64,000 bases of DNA from Alterinioella nitratireducens (GCF_013155465.1 NZ_JABJVX010000003.1:278186-342185), one strand, 5' to 3'; shown: positions 30,531 to 39,579, counted from the first letter of the stretch. The notes: generated by a model from the sequence alone, not told the origin. Numbers and translations: made by a program.

Positions 30531-31859
30531 ATGAATGAAGCCTATCGCCCGCTCGTGCGCAAGATCGACCCGTCCAAGGGCAGTCATCTGCCCGATGGCA
30601 CGCTGAATGACAATGACCGGATGGAGATCGGGCCGACGCCACTGGCCTATGCCGAGTTTGCGGCGGCGGGCCTGCGCCTCCCCGACCTGCCCATGATGCG
30701 CCGCTATCGCCTTGGCCGCCTGACCGAAAAGCTGATCGAGCGGGACTATGGCGGCCTCCTGGTCTTCGACCCGCTCAACATCCGCTACGCCACCGATTCG
30801 ACCAATATGCAGCTTTGGAACACGCATAACCCGTTCCGCGCCTGCCTGGTTCTGCCCGATGGCTACATGGTGCTGTGGGATTACAAGAACGCGCCCTTCC
30901 TGTCGGGCCACAACCCGCTGGTGCGCGAGGTGCGGGCCGGCGCGGATCTGTTCTATTTCGACCGGGGCGACAAGCTGGACGTGGCCGCCGATGCCTTCGC
31001 CCGCGACGTGGCCGACCTGATGGCCCGACACGCGCCGGGCCTGCGCCGCCTGGCCGTCGACAAGCCGATGCTGCACGGGCTGCGCGCGCTGGAGGCGCAG
31101 GGGCTGGAGGTGATGCCCGGCGAGGAGGTCACGGAAAAGGCCCGCTCCATCAAGGGCTCCGATGAAATCCTGGCGATGCGCTGCGCCATGCTGGCCTGCG
31201 AGGCGTCCATGGCCGAGATGCAAGCCGCGACGCGGCCGGGGCTTACCGAGGACGAAATCTGGGCCGAGCTGCACCGCGCCAATATCGCGCGCGGCGGCGA
31301 ATGGATCGAGACGCGCCTTCTGACCACCGGGCCGCGCACCAACCCGTGGTTCCAGGAATGCGGGCCAAGGGTGCTGCAAAACAACGAGATTCTCGCCTTC
31401 GACACCGACCTGATCGGCTGTTACGGCATCTGCGCCGACATCTCGCGCACCTGGTGGATCGGCGACCTGCCCCCGCGCCCCGACATGATCCACGCGATGC
31501 GCCACGCGCATGAGCACATCATGACCAATATGGAGATGCTGAAACCCGGCGTCGGGCTGGAGGAATTGACGGCAAACACCCATGTTTTAGAGCCGCCCTT
31601 TCAGAGGCTCAAATATGGCTGCCTGATGCACGGTGTCGGGCTCTGCGATGAATGGCCCCTTGTGGCCTATCCCGACCACGCGGTGAAGGGCGCGTTCGAT
31701 TACGTGCTGGAACCGGGTATGACGCTGTGCGTCGAGGCACTGGTCAGCCCCGAGGGGGGCGATTTCTCGATCAAGCTGGAGGATCAGGTGCTGATCACCG
31801 AGGATGGCTATGAGAACCTGACGCGGTATCCGTTCGATCCGGCGCTGATGGGGGCATGA
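30531..31859 (+). CDS. dddP: DMSP lyase DddP (M24 metallopeptidase fold)
   Basis: Cleaves dimethylsulfoniopropionate to dimethyl sulfide and acrylate in the cytoplasm. 442 residues. The family opening (RKIDPSKGSHL...NDNDRMEIGPTPLA) is present, as are IRYATDSTNMQLWNTHNPFR and GGEWIETRLLTTGPRTNPWF. The metal site is complete: Asp291, Asp293, Asp303, His367, Glu402 and Glu417, plus the proposed catalytic Asp373 in GLCDEW. All seven lie exactly four residues before the numbers I recall for Ruegeria lacuscaerulensis DddP. AGGGAGG precedes the ATG. Palindrome elements lie just after it and beyond the divergent DUF3445/methyltransferase pair. Confidence 0.93.
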   Translation: MNEAYRPLVRKIDPSKGSHLPDGTLNDNDRMEIGPTPLAYAEFAAAGLRLPDLPMMRRYRLGRLTEKLIERDYGGLLVFDPLNIRYATDSTNMQLWNTHNPFRACLVLPDGYMVLWDYKNAPFLSGHNPLVREVRAGADLFYFDRGDKLDVAADAFARDVADLMARHAPGLRRLAVDKPMLHGLRALEAQGLEVMPGEEVTEKARSIKGSDEILAMRCAMLACEASMAEMQAATRPGLTEDEIWAELHRANIARGGEWIETRLLTTGPRTNPWFQECGPRVLQNNEILAFDTDLIGCYGICADISRTWWIGDLPPRPDMIHAMRHAHEHIMTNMEMLKPGVGLEELTANTHVLEPPFQRLKYGCLMHGVGLCDEWPLVAYPDHAVKGAFDYVLEPGMTLCVEALVSPEGGDFSIKLEDQVLITEDGYENLTRYPFDPALMGA

Positions 31860-31864
31860 CGCCG

Positions 31865-31920
31865 GAAAAATCTTCTAGAAGATTTTTCGCCACGGGAAGA
31901 GTTTTCGGGCAAAATTCTTC
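31865..31920. repeat. Paired AT-rich palindrome element, locus 2
   Basis: Palindrome 31865-31888 (GAAAAATCTTCT/AGAAGATTTTTC, perfect, 24 bp) and 31896-31920 (GAAGAGTTTT/AAAATTCTTC, one mismatch), spaced by seven bases. It lies directly after the dddP stop and would terminate dddP transcription. Confidence 0.85.
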
Positions 31921-32023
31921 CGCCACCCGCCCACGCCGCAACACGCCCGCGTGATCGGGGTTGCGGCGCGGGGGCCGCGGCCACATTCTCTTGAGGCACC
32001 GCCCCCCGCGCAAGGAACGGCCC

Positions 32024-33235
32024 ATGCCCACCGAAAAATTCACCTTCCCCGGCCATGACGGCATCGAGCTGGCCGCGCGGCTGGACCTGCCCGACGGTCC
32101 GCACCTGGCCACGGCGCTGATGGCGCATTGCTTCACCTGCGGCAAGGATATCGCGGCGTCCCGGCGCATCGCGGCGCGGCTGGCGGGAATGGGCATCGCG
32201 GTGCTGCGGTTCGATTTTACCGGGCTCGGCCATTCGCAGGGCGAGTTCGAGAACACCTCGTTCTCCTCCAACGTCGCCGACCTGCACGCCGCCGCCAGCG
32301 CCCTGGCCGAGCGTGACATGGCCCCCGACCTCATTATCGGCCATTCGCTTGGCGGCGCGGCGGTGCTGCGCGCGGCCCCTGATATGGACAGTGTCAAGGC
32401 CGTCATCACCATCGCCGCCCCCTTCGACCCCGGCCATGTGACGCATAATTTCGGCGACGCGCTGGAACGGATCGAGGCCGACGGCTCCAGCGAGGTCATG
32501 CTTGGCGGGCGCAAGATCACGATCGGCAAGGGCTTTGTCGAGGATGTCCGCGCGGAAAAGCTTGCCCCGGCCATCGCCAACCTGCACAGGGCGCTTCTGG
32601 TGCTGCACGCCCCCCGCGACGCGCTGGTCGGGATCGAGAATGCCACCCGGATCTTCACCGCCGCGAAACACCCGAAAAGCTTTGTCACTCTGGATGACGC
32701 CGATCATCTGATCAGCCATCCCGACGATGCCGAATACGCCGCCGAGGTGATCGCGGCCTGGGCCGGCAAGTATATCGACCTGCGCCCGCCCGCGCCGCCC
32801 ATCGGCGCGCCTGAAGGCGTGACCCGCGTGACCGAGGCCGACCCCGACGGCTTCCGCCAGGACGTGCAGGCCGGCCCCTTCCACCATGCCGTCGCGGATG
32901 AGCCGCGCGCCTATGGCGGCACCAACCAGGGCTTTACCCCCTACCAGTTCCTCGCCGCCGGTCTTGGCGCCTGCACCTCGATGACGATCCGCATGTATGC
33001 GCGGCGCAAGGACTGGCCCCTGACCGGCGTGTCCGTCGATGTGACGCATGACAAGGTTCACGCCCAGGATGCCAGCGGGCGCGGCGACAAGATCGACACC
33101 TTCACACGGCGCATCACGCTGGAGGGCGACCTCGACGCAAGCCAGCGCAAGCGCCTGTTGGAGATCGCCAACAAATGCCCGGTCCACCGGACGCTCGAAT
33201 CAGGCGCTGCGGTCAGAACCGAGCTGGTGGACTGA
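32024..33235 (+). CDS. Alpha/beta hydrolase fused to OsmC-family peroxidase domain
   Basis: 403-residue two-domain protein. Residues 1-250 are an alpha/beta hydrolase with nucleophile elbow LIIGHSLGGAA and a C-terminal His in LDDADHLIS. Residues 270-403 are OsmC-like: YQFLAAGLGACTSMTIRMYARRKD, with the peroxidatic Cys in LGACTS and the resolving Cys in NKCPVHRTL. The architecture is a known bifunctional form thought to handle organic hydroperoxides or acylated substrates; the reaction of the fused hydrolase is unknown. ATG 32024 is preceded by AAGGAA. Confidence 0.9.
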   Translation: MPTEKFTFPGHDGIELAARLDLPDGPHLATALMAHCFTCGKDIAASRRIAARLAGMGIAVLRFDFTGLGHSQGEFENTSFSSNVADLHAAASALAERDMAPDLIIGHSLGGAAVLRAAPDMDSVKAVITIAAPFDPGHVTHNFGDALERIEADGSSEVMLGGRKITIGKGFVEDVRAEKLAPAIANLHRALLVLHAPRDALVGIENATRIFTAAKHPKSFVTLDDADHLISHPDDAEYAAEVIAAWAGKYIDLRPPAPPIGAPEGVTRVTEADPDGFRQDVQAGPFHHAVADEPRAYGGTNQGFTPYQFLAAGLGACTSMTIRMYARRKDWPLTGVSVDVTHDKVHAQDASGRGDKIDTFTRRITLEGDLDASQRKRLLEIANKCPVHRTLESGAAVRTELVD

Positions 33236-33236
33236 C

Positions 33237-33250
33237 TTGACATAAATCAA
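33237..33250 (+). promoter_or_regulatory. FnrL-type box
   Basis: TTGAC-ATAA-ATCAA fits the TTGAT-N4-ATCAA Fnr/FnrL consensus with one change. It lies 58 bases before the DUF6455 ATG and directly after the upstream stop, so oxygen-responsive control of that gene is inferred. Confidence 0.75.
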
Positions 33251-33307
33251 GGCGCGCAATTCTGGCTGGCCCATCATGACCTTGCGTAAACCAGAAAGGA
33301 CCGCGCC

Positions 33308-33556
33308 ATGGGCCTGCTTTCCAAGCTCGATACTTCCGCGACCCTCGTTCAGGACATGGCCGGACGGCTCGATGTCGATCTCGAGGGCGCGCTGTTCAGG
33401 GACGTCGAAACCGGCGCCTACCAGTTCCGCAACATGATCCTGTCCTGCACCGCCTGTTCCGATCAGGACGGCTGCCGCAAGCTGTTGGATGAAAACGACA
33501 AACTGGACGCGGCACCGGAGTATTGCCGTAACGGCCACCTGCTGAAGCGCGGCTAG
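33308..33556 (+). CDS. DUF6455 family small protein
   Basis: 82 residues with four cysteines (SCTACSDQDGC and EYC), and no transmembrane segment. The cysteines could bind metal, but no function is known to me for this family. GAAAGGA precedes the ATG and an FnrL-type box lies 58 bases upstream, pointing to expression under low oxygen. Its end overlaps the convergent Lrp gene end by 4 bp. Confidence 0.78.
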   Translation: MGLLSKLDTSATLVQDMAGRLDVDLEGALFRDVETGAYQFRNMILSCTACSDQDGCRKLLDENDKLDAAPEYCRNGHLLKRG

Positions 33557-34014
33557 ATCGGCAGCATCGTCGTCGACTTGATCTGCTCCATCGAGAGCAG
33601 GGCGGTGACGTTGTAGATGCGCACCTCTGAAATCAGCGCCTGGTAGAACACGTCATAGGCGCGCGCATTGGCCACGCGCACCTTGAGGATATAGTCGATA
33701 TCACCCGCCAGCCTGTGCGCCTCCATCACCTCGGGGCGCGCTTGCAGGGTGGCGAGAAATTTCTGCTGCCATTCCGCCTCATGTTCCGACGTGCGGATGA
33801 GGACGAAGAAACACGCCTCCAGCCCCAGGGCCTCGGCATCCAGCAGCACCGTCTGCTGGCCGATGATCCCCGCCTCGCGCATTTTCTTGATCCGGGTCCA
33901 CACCGGCGTCTTGGACGAGCCCACCTTCTTGGCAATTTCATCCAGCGATTGGCCTGCATCCGCTTGCAGGGCTTGAAGGATCTTCCGATCCAGCGCGTCG
34001 ATCTGAACAGACAT
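33553..34014 (-). CDS. Lrp/AsnC family transcriptional regulator
   Basis: 153 residues: N-terminal winged helix (IDALDRKILQALQADAGQSL, then IAKKVGSSKTPVWTRIKKM) and C-terminal ligand-binding RAM domain (FFVLIRTSEHEAEWQQKFL, GDIDYILKVRV). It faces the cysG-cysI-cysH operon across 138 bases, a conserved Rhodobacterales arrangement, so it probably senses a sulfur-related amino acid and controls that operon. The start at 34014 is the one that gives the normal Lrp N-terminus. Confidence 0.92.
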   Translation of the reverse strand: MSVQIDALDRKILQALQADAGQSLDEIAKKVGSSKTPVWTRIKKMREAGIIGQQTVLLDAEALGLEACFFVLIRTSEHEAEWQQKFLATLQARPEVMEAHRLAGDIDYILKVRVANARAYDVFYQALISEVRIYNVTALLSMEQIKSTTMLPI

Positions 34015-34152
34015 TTGGCAATCTTCCCATGGATGGAACGGTGAACGGGTTTCGACCCTCCATAGCGAACAAATGTCCTTATCAGCAAGCCCATCTGGCC
34101 AAAAACCGGGAAAATATCCTATGTTTGGGGCAGGAACTTGGAACAGGCTAAT
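34015..34152. promoter_or_regulatory. Divergent promoter region between lrp-type gene and cysG
   Basis: 138 AT-richer bases hold both promoters and presumably Lrp sites. On the minus strand TTGCTG followed after 17 bases by CTATGG is a weak candidate; the plus strand has TATCCT and TATGTT near 34114-34122. Assignments are tentative. Confidence 0.4.
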
Positions 34153-35553
34153 ATGAAACATTTCCCGATCTTTCTGGCCATGGAGGGCCAAAAGCTGGTG
34201 CTGTCGGGCGGCGGGGATGCCGCTCTGGCCAAGCTGCGCCTGCTGATGAAGACCGAGGCGCGGATCGAGGTCTTCACGGCAGACCCCGCGCCCGTGATCG
34301 TGACCTGGGCCGGGGAAGACCGCCTCAACCTCACGGCCCGCGCGCTTCAACCCGGTGACGTGGCCGGGGCTGTCCTATTCTATGCCGCCGATGAGGATGC
34401 GCGCGAGGATGCCCGCACCAGTGCCATCGCACGGGCCGAGGGTGCGCTGGTCAATATCGTGGACAACCTTGCCGACAGCCAGTTCATCACCCCCGCCATC
34501 GTCGATCGCGACCCGGTGACGGTCGCCATCGGGACCGAGGGCGCGGCCCCGGTGCTGGCGCGCGCCATCAAGCGCGACCTGGAGGAGCGTCTGCCGGTGA
34601 CGCTGGGCGCGCTGACCCGGATCGGCAAACGGTTTCGCCGCGCTGCCGAGGCGCTGCCCTTTGGCCGCAAACGCCGCGATTTCTGGGCCGATTACTATTT
34701 CACCACCGGCCCCCGCGCGCTGGCCGAGGACGGCCCGCAAGGGGCGGAAGAGGCGCTGAATACGCTCCTCGACACGCACCTGAACGCGGCTCCGCGGGCA
34801 GGCCATGTCGCCCTTGTGGGTGCAGGCCCCGGCGATCCGGAACTGCTGACCCTCAAGGCCCGCCGCGCGCTGGATGAGGCCGATGTCATCATCCATGACC
34901 GCCTGATCGCGCCCGAAATCCTGGAGCTTGCCCGGCGCGAGGCCACGCTGATCGACGTCGGCAAGGAGGGTTTCGGCCCCTCCACCGACCAGACCAGAAT
35001 CGCCGCCCTCATGACCCGACACGCCAGAACCGGCGCGCAGATCGTGCGGCTGAAATCCGGTGACCCCGCGATCTATGGCCGGTTGGACGAGGAATTGACC
35101 GCATTGGACGCGGCAGGCGTCGGTTGGTCCATCATCCCCGGCCTCACCGCCGCCTCGGCCGCTGCCGCCAGCATCGGGCAGAGCCTGACGCAGCGCGGGC
35201 GCAATTCCAGCCTGCGCATCCTGACGGGCCACGACACGAAAGGCTTCGCCGAGCAGGATTGGGCCGCGCTGGCCCGCCCCGGCACCGCTGCTGCCATCTA
35301 CATGGCCAAGCGCGGTGCGCGGTTCCTGCAAGGGCGCTTGCTGATGCACGGGGCGTCGCCGCAAACCCCCGTCACCATTGTCGAAAACGCCTCGCGCGCC
35401 GATCAGACCGTGCTGCAATCCTGTCTGGCCACGCTGGCCGCCGACCTTGACCGGGCCGAGATGTCCGGCCCCGCCATCCTTCTCTACGGCCTCGCCCCGC
35501 GCGCGGCCCTTGCCGAAATCCCTCAAGTCCCGGAGGCTGCACATGGCCCGTAA
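34153..35553 (+). CDS. cysG: Siroheme synthase CysG (bifunctional)
   Basis: Makes siroheme for sulfite reductase. 466 residues: the N-terminal part (about 1-210) is the precorrin-2 dehydrogenase/ferrochelatase half with LSGGGDAALAKLRLLMK for NAD binding, and the C-terminal part (about 215-460) is the SAM-dependent uroporphyrinogen III methyltransferase with VALVGAGPGDPELLTLKA, DVIIHDRLI and VRLKSGDPAIYGR. It opens the sulfate assimilation operon and overlaps the next gene by 11 bp. Confidence 0.95.
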   Translation: MKHFPIFLAMEGQKLVLSGGGDAALAKLRLLMKTEARIEVFTADPAPVIVTWAGEDRLNLTARALQPGDVAGAVLFYAADEDAREDARTSAIARAEGALVNIVDNLADSQFITPAIVDRDPVTVAIGTEGAAPVLARAIKRDLEERLPVTLGALTRIGKRFRRAAEALPFGRKRRDFWADYYFTTGPRALAEDGPQGAEEALNTLLDTHLNAAPRAGHVALVGAGPGDPELLTLKARRALDEADVIIHDRLIAPEILELARREATLIDVGKEGFGPSTDQTRIAALMTRHARTGAQIVRLKSGDPAIYGRLDEELTALDAAGVGWSIIPGLTAASAAAASIGQSLTQRGRNSSLRILTGHDTKGFAEQDWAALARPGTAAAIYMAKRGARFLQGRLLMHGASPQTPVTIVENASRADQTVLQSCLATLAADLDRAEMSGPAILLYGLAPRAALAEIPQVPEAAHGP

Positions 35554-35842
35554 TTTCACGCCCAAAGTCGTCACCGCAAACCACCTGCTGGAGGGCGATG
35601 TCGTCTACCTGACCGTCGATGACCGCTGGACCCGCCGCATCGAGGAGGCCGAACTGCTGGAGGACGAGGCCCATGCCACGATCCGCCTGCTTGATGCCGA
35701 GCGGCAGGCAGCAGAGATCGTCGGCGCCTATCTGGCCGATGCCAAGCGCGGGCCTCATGGTCCCACGCCCACGCATTTCCGCGAGGTGTTCCGCACCCAA
35801 GGCCCCTCCAACTACGCCCATGGCAAACAGGCGGAGCTGTAA
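35543..35842 (+). CDS. DUF2849 family protein
   Basis: 99 residues, no membrane segment. The HLLEGDVVYLTVDDRW and LLEDEAHATIRLLDAER stretches are characteristic of DUF2849, a small family always seen between cysG and the sulfite reductase gene in alphaproteobacteria. Function unknown; its tight placement (overlaps cysG, four bases before cysI) implies a role in sulfite or nitrite reduction. Start by GGAGG-like CGGAGG upstream. Confidence 0.85.
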   Translation: MARNFTPKVVTANHLLEGDVVYLTVDDRWTRRIEEAELLEDEAHATIRLLDAERQAAEIVGAYLADAKRGPHGPTPTHFREVFRTQGPSNYAHGKQAEL

Positions 35843-35846
35843 ACTC

Positions 35847-37511
35847 ATGTATGAATACAATGACTTCGACCACGCGTTCCTGGCAGAGCGCAATGCCCAG
35901 TTTCGCGCCCAGGTCGAGCGCCGGATCGACGGCAGCCTGACCGAGGATGAGTTCAAGCCGCTCAGGCTGATGAACGGGCTCTACCTGCAACTGCACGCCT
36001 ACATGCTGCGCGTGGCGATCCCCTATGGCACGCTCAATTCAGCGCAGATGGACCGCATGGCCCATGTGGCCCAGACCTGGGACAAGGGCTATGGCCATTT
36101 CACCACGCGCCAGAACATCCAGTATAACTGGCCGAAACTGCGCGACGTGCCGGACATGCTGGACAGCCTGGCAGAGGTCGGTATTCACGCCATCCAGACC
36201 AGCGGCAACACCATCCGCAACGTCACCGCCGACCATTTCGCGGGCGCGGCAGCCGATGAGATCGCCGATCCGCGTCCACTGGCCGAGCTGCTGCGGCAAT
36301 GGTCCACCGATCACCCCGAATTCCAGTTCATGCCGCGCAAGTTCAAGATCGCCATCACCGGCGCGCCCAATGACCGCGCGGTGACGGCGGCGCATGACCT
36401 CGCCCTGCGGATTGTCGAGCGTGACGGGCAGATCGGCTATCAGGTCTGGGTCGGCGGCGGGCTTGGCCGCACGCCCATGATCGGCAAGGTGCTGGCCGAT
36501 TTCGTGACGCTCGATGACCTGCTGCCCTACCTGGAGGCCACGGTCGCGGTCTGGAACGTGATCGGACGGCGCGACAACAAGTTCAAGGCGCGCATCAAGA
36601 TCCTGGTGCATGAATTCGGGCTGGAGAACCTGCGCGAGGAGGTCGAGAAGGAGTTCGCGCTGCGCAAGACGCAGTTCGATGCCGGGCAGACCAGCATCCT
36701 GTTGGACGAGATCAGCAGGCACTTCGCCCCTCCCGCGTTCGAAGCCGCCGGAACCGAGCCCTTCGATGCGGCTTACGAGGCTGATCCGGTCTTCCGCTCC
36801 TGGGTCGATACCAACCTGACCGCGCATCGCGCCGAGGGCTATGCCATCGTCAGCGTGTCCCTGAAAAAACAGGGCGCGACACCGGGCGATGCGACGGCGG
36901 ACCAGATGCGGGTGCTGGCCGCGATCGCGCGCGAATTCGGCCATGATGAGCTGCGCATTTCCCATGAGCAGAACGTGATCTTGCCCCATATCCACAAGCG
37001 CCACCTGCCGCAGATCCACGCGCGCCTGAAATCCGCTGATCTCGCCACCGCCAATATCGGGCTGATCAGCGACATCATCGCCTGCCCCGGCATGGATTAC
37101 TGCGCGCTGGCGACGGCCCGTTCCATCCCCGTCGCGCAGGAGATCGCGACGCGGTTCGACGCGCTGAAGCTGGAGCATGATATCGGCCCGCTCAAGATCA
37201 AGATCTCGGGCTGCATCAATGCCTGCGGGCATCATCACGTGGGTCATATCGGCATTCTCGGCCTCGACCGCGCGGGCGTGGAAAACTACCAGATCACGCT
37301 TGGCGGCGACGGCACCGAGGATGCGGTGATCGGCACCCGGACAGGGCCCGGTTTCGCCTATGACCAGATCGTGCCCGCGATCGAGCGTATCGTGCAGGCC
37401 TATCTGGACCTGCGCGAAAGCCGCAATGAGACCTTCCTCGACGCCTACAAACGCGTCGGCATGGAGCCGTTCAAATCGGCGCTTTATCCGGAGGCCCAAC
37501 GTGCCGCTTGA
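35847..37511 (+). CDS. cysI: Sulfite/nitrite reductase hemoprotein (siroheme, 4Fe-4S)
   Basis: Six-electron reduction of sulfite to sulfide. 554 residues with the two-fold repeated ferredoxin-like and siroheme domains. The cluster/siroheme cysteines are present as Cys413-x5-Cys419 (ACPGMDYCAL) and Cys456-x3-Cys460 (SGCINACGHH). Operon context with cysG and cysH argues for sulfite rather than nitrite as substrate. The electron source may be the downstream fpr product through ferredoxin. It overlaps cysH by 11 bp. Confidence 0.93.
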   Translation: MYEYNDFDHAFLAERNAQFRAQVERRIDGSLTEDEFKPLRLMNGLYLQLHAYMLRVAIPYGTLNSAQMDRMAHVAQTWDKGYGHFTTRQNIQYNWPKLRDVPDMLDSLAEVGIHAIQTSGNTIRNVTADHFAGAAADEIADPRPLAELLRQWSTDHPEFQFMPRKFKIAITGAPNDRAVTAAHDLALRIVERDGQIGYQVWVGGGLGRTPMIGKVLADFVTLDDLLPYLEATVAVWNVIGRRDNKFKARIKILVHEFGLENLREEVEKEFALRKTQFDAGQTSILLDEISRHFAPPAFEAAGTEPFDAAYEADPVFRSWVDTNLTAHRAEGYAIVSVSLKKQGATPGDATADQMRVLAAIAREFGHDELRISHEQNVILPHIHKRHLPQIHARLKSADLATANIGLISDIIACPGMDYCALATARSIPVAQEIATRFDALKLEHDIGPLKIKISGCINACGHHHVGHIGILGLDRAGVENYQITLGGDGTEDAVIGTRTGPGFAYDQIVPAIERIVQAYLDLRESRNETFLDAYKRVGMEPFKSALYPEAQRAA

Positions 37512-38250
37512 TGCCACCCTCACCGACCTCACAGAATGGGTCGCGGGCCTCAACGCCCGCTACAAGCACCATTCCGCCACGGCGGTGATGGAGCGGGCGC
37601 TCAGCGATTCCGATCTGGGGCGGATCGCGCTGGTCTCGTCTTTCGGGGCGGAATCTGTGGTGCTCTTGCACATGGTTTCGGTGATCGACAAGGCCACGCC
37701 GGTCCTGTTCGTGGACACGAATATGCTGTTTGCGGAAACGCTGACCTACCAGCAGGAGGTGAGCCAACACCTGGGCCTGACGGATGTGCGCACCATCCAT
37801 GCCAGCCAGATCGCCACCATCGCGGGCGACCCCGACGGCACCTTGCATGAGCGCGATACCGATGCCTGCTGCAGCCTGCGCAAGGTGGCCCCGATGGAGG
37901 CCGCCCTCGCCCCTTTCGACAGCTGGATCACGGGCCGCAAACGGTTCCAGTCCGGCAGCCGCGCAAGCCTGGAATTCTTCGAGACCGAAGGCCAGAAACG
38001 CATCAAGATCAATCCCTTGGCGCATTGGGCGCCCGAGGATGTGCGCGATTACATGATCAACAACCGCCTGCCGCGTCACCCGCTTGTGGCGAAGGGCTAC
38101 CCCTCGATCGGCTGCGCGCCCTGCACCGCGAAAGTGGCCCCCGGCGAGGATCCCCGATCCGGCCGCTGGAAGGGGCAGGACAAGGAAGAATGCGGCATCC
38201 ATTTCATCGACGGGCGCATGGTGCGTGGGCCCCTGAAACAAGCCTCCTGA
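37501..38250 (+). CDS. cysH: Adenylylsulfate (APS) reductase, 4Fe-4S type
   Basis: Reduces activated sulfate to sulfite. 249 residues from a GTG start at 37501. The [4Fe-4S] cysteine set Cys123-Cys124 (DACCSLRK) and Cys205/Cys208 (GCAPCT) marks the APS- rather than PAPS-using type, and the catalytic Cys231 lies in KEECGIHFID. The PP-loop region is ALVSSFGAESVVLLHM. Overlaps cysI by 11 bp. Confidence 0.95.
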   Translation: MPLDATLTDLTEWVAGLNARYKHHSATAVMERALSDSDLGRIALVSSFGAESVVLLHMVSVIDKATPVLFVDTNMLFAETLTYQQEVSQHLGLTDVRTIHASQIATIAGDPDGTLHERDTDACCSLRKVAPMEAALAPFDSWITGRKRFQSGSRASLEFFETEGQKRIKINPLAHWAPEDVRDYMINNRLPRHPLVAKGYPSIGCAPCTAKVAPGEDPRSGRWKGQDKEECGIHFIDGRMVRGPLKQAS

Positions 38251-38261
38251 AGGAACCCGAT

Positions 38262-38657
38262 ATGAAAGACCTGATCACCGAAACCGCCGCCCTCGAGGCC
38301 GTTCTCGTCACCGATGCGGGCTTTGCGCCCGCTCCCGCCGAGGATGCGCTCGACATCGCGCCCGACGCCGATCTCGACGCGCTGGACCTTGCCACCCCCG
38401 CGATTCGCGTCGATTTCGCCAGCTTCGCCGACGGGCGCGGCTTCACCATTGCGCGGCGGCTGCGCCTGAGGGGCTATACCGGGCGGCTTGTTGCCTCCGG
38501 TCATGTCCTCGCCGACCAATACGCGATGGCGCGCCGGTCGGGCTTCGATGCGGTGCAGATCAACGCCGACCTCGCCGCGCGCCAGCCCGAGGATCAGTGG
38601 CTTGCGCGCGCCGACTGGCAGGCGCATGACCACCGGGCGCGGCTGCGCGCCGCCTGA
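38262..38657 (+). CDS. DUF934 family protein
   Basis: 131 residues with the DUF934 core (VDFASFADGRGFTIARRLRLRG, then SGHVLADQYAMARRSGFDAV). DUF934 proteins accompany cysH and sulfite reductase in many proteobacteria; their role is not established. GAAGGAA precedes ATG 38262, eleven bases after the cysH stop. It is part of the sulfate assimilation operon. Confidence 0.9.
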   Translation: MKDLITETAALEAVLVTDAGFAPAPAEDALDIAPDADLDALDLATPAIRVDFASFADGRGFTIARRLRLRGYTGRLVASGHVLADQYAMARRSGFDAVQINADLAARQPEDQWLARADWQAHDHRARLRAA

Positions 38658-38730
38658 ACGCCCCCTTTTCCTTACCCAGATCAACGTCTAGTTAGAAGGA
38701 CGACCCCATTGCGGGGCCGCATGTATTCCG

Positions 38731-39579
38731 ATGACCGAGCAATCCCCCGTGACCCAGACCAGCGCCGTCAAAGTGCCCACCCTGCCCGATGCCCAGACCG
38801 TCACCGAGGTCACGCATTACACCGACCGGCTGTTTTCCTTCCGGGTGACACGGCCCGCATCGCTGCGCTTTCGCTCGGGCGAATTCGTGATGATCGGCCT
38901 GATGGGCGATGTGAACCCGAAGACCGGCAAGCAGAAGCCGCTGCTGCGCGCCTATTCCATCGCCTCGCCCTCCTGGGACGAGGAGCTGGAATTCTACTCG
39001 ATCAAGGTGCAGGACGGCCCGCTGACCTCGCGGCTCCAGCATATCCAGCCGGGCGACGAGATCATCCTGCGCCCCAAACCCGTCGGCACGTTGGTCCATG
39101 ACGCGCTGCTGCCCGGCAAGCGGCTCTGGTTCTTCGCCACCGGCACCGGATTCGCGCCCTTCGCCAGCCTCCTGCGCGAGCCGCAGACCTACGAGGATTA
39201 CGACGAGGTCATCATCACCCATACCTGCCGCGAGGCGGGCGAGTTGACCTATGGCCGCGAGATCATCGAAAGCCTCAAGACGGATGAGCTGCTCAATGAC
39301 GTGATCGGCGAGGGGTTCTGGAAGAAGATCAAGTACTACCCGACAACGACGCGCGAAGAGAGTGCCAGGATGGGCCGGATCACCGACCTGATGCGCTCGG
39401 GTCAGGCCTTTGTCGATCTGGGTGTCGAACCGCTCAATGCCGAGACCGACCGCGCGATGATCTGCGGCAACCTCGCCTTCAACCTGGAATTGAAGGAGAT
39501 GCTGGAGGAATACGGGCTTGAGGAAGGCGCCAATTCCAAGCCCGCGCAATATGTGGTGGAAAAGGCGTTCCTGGATTGA
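38731..39579 (+). CDS. fpr: Ferredoxin--NADP reductase
   Basis: 282-residue FAD enzyme moving electrons between NADPH and ferredoxin. FAD motif RAYSIASPSWDEELEFYSI, NADP motif ATGTGFAPFASLLREP, and the C-terminal AMICGNLAFNLELKEMLEEYG are characteristic. Located after the DUF934 gene at the end of the sulfur operon, so it probably supplies electrons for sulfite reduction, in addition to general oxidative stress duties. Confidence 0.93.
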   Translation: MTEQSPVTQTSAVKVPTLPDAQTVTEVTHYTDRLFSFRVTRPASLRFRSGEFVMIGLMGDVNPKTGKQKPLLRAYSIASPSWDEELEFYSIKVQDGPLTSRLQHIQPGDEIILRPKPVGTLVHDALLPGKRLWFFATGTGFAPFASLLREPQTYEDYDEVIITHTCREAGELTYGREIIESLKTDELLNDVIGEGFWKKIKYYPTTTREESARMGRITDLMRSGQAFVDLGVEPLNAETDRAMICGNLAFNLELKEMLEEYGLEEGANSKPAQYVVEKAFLD

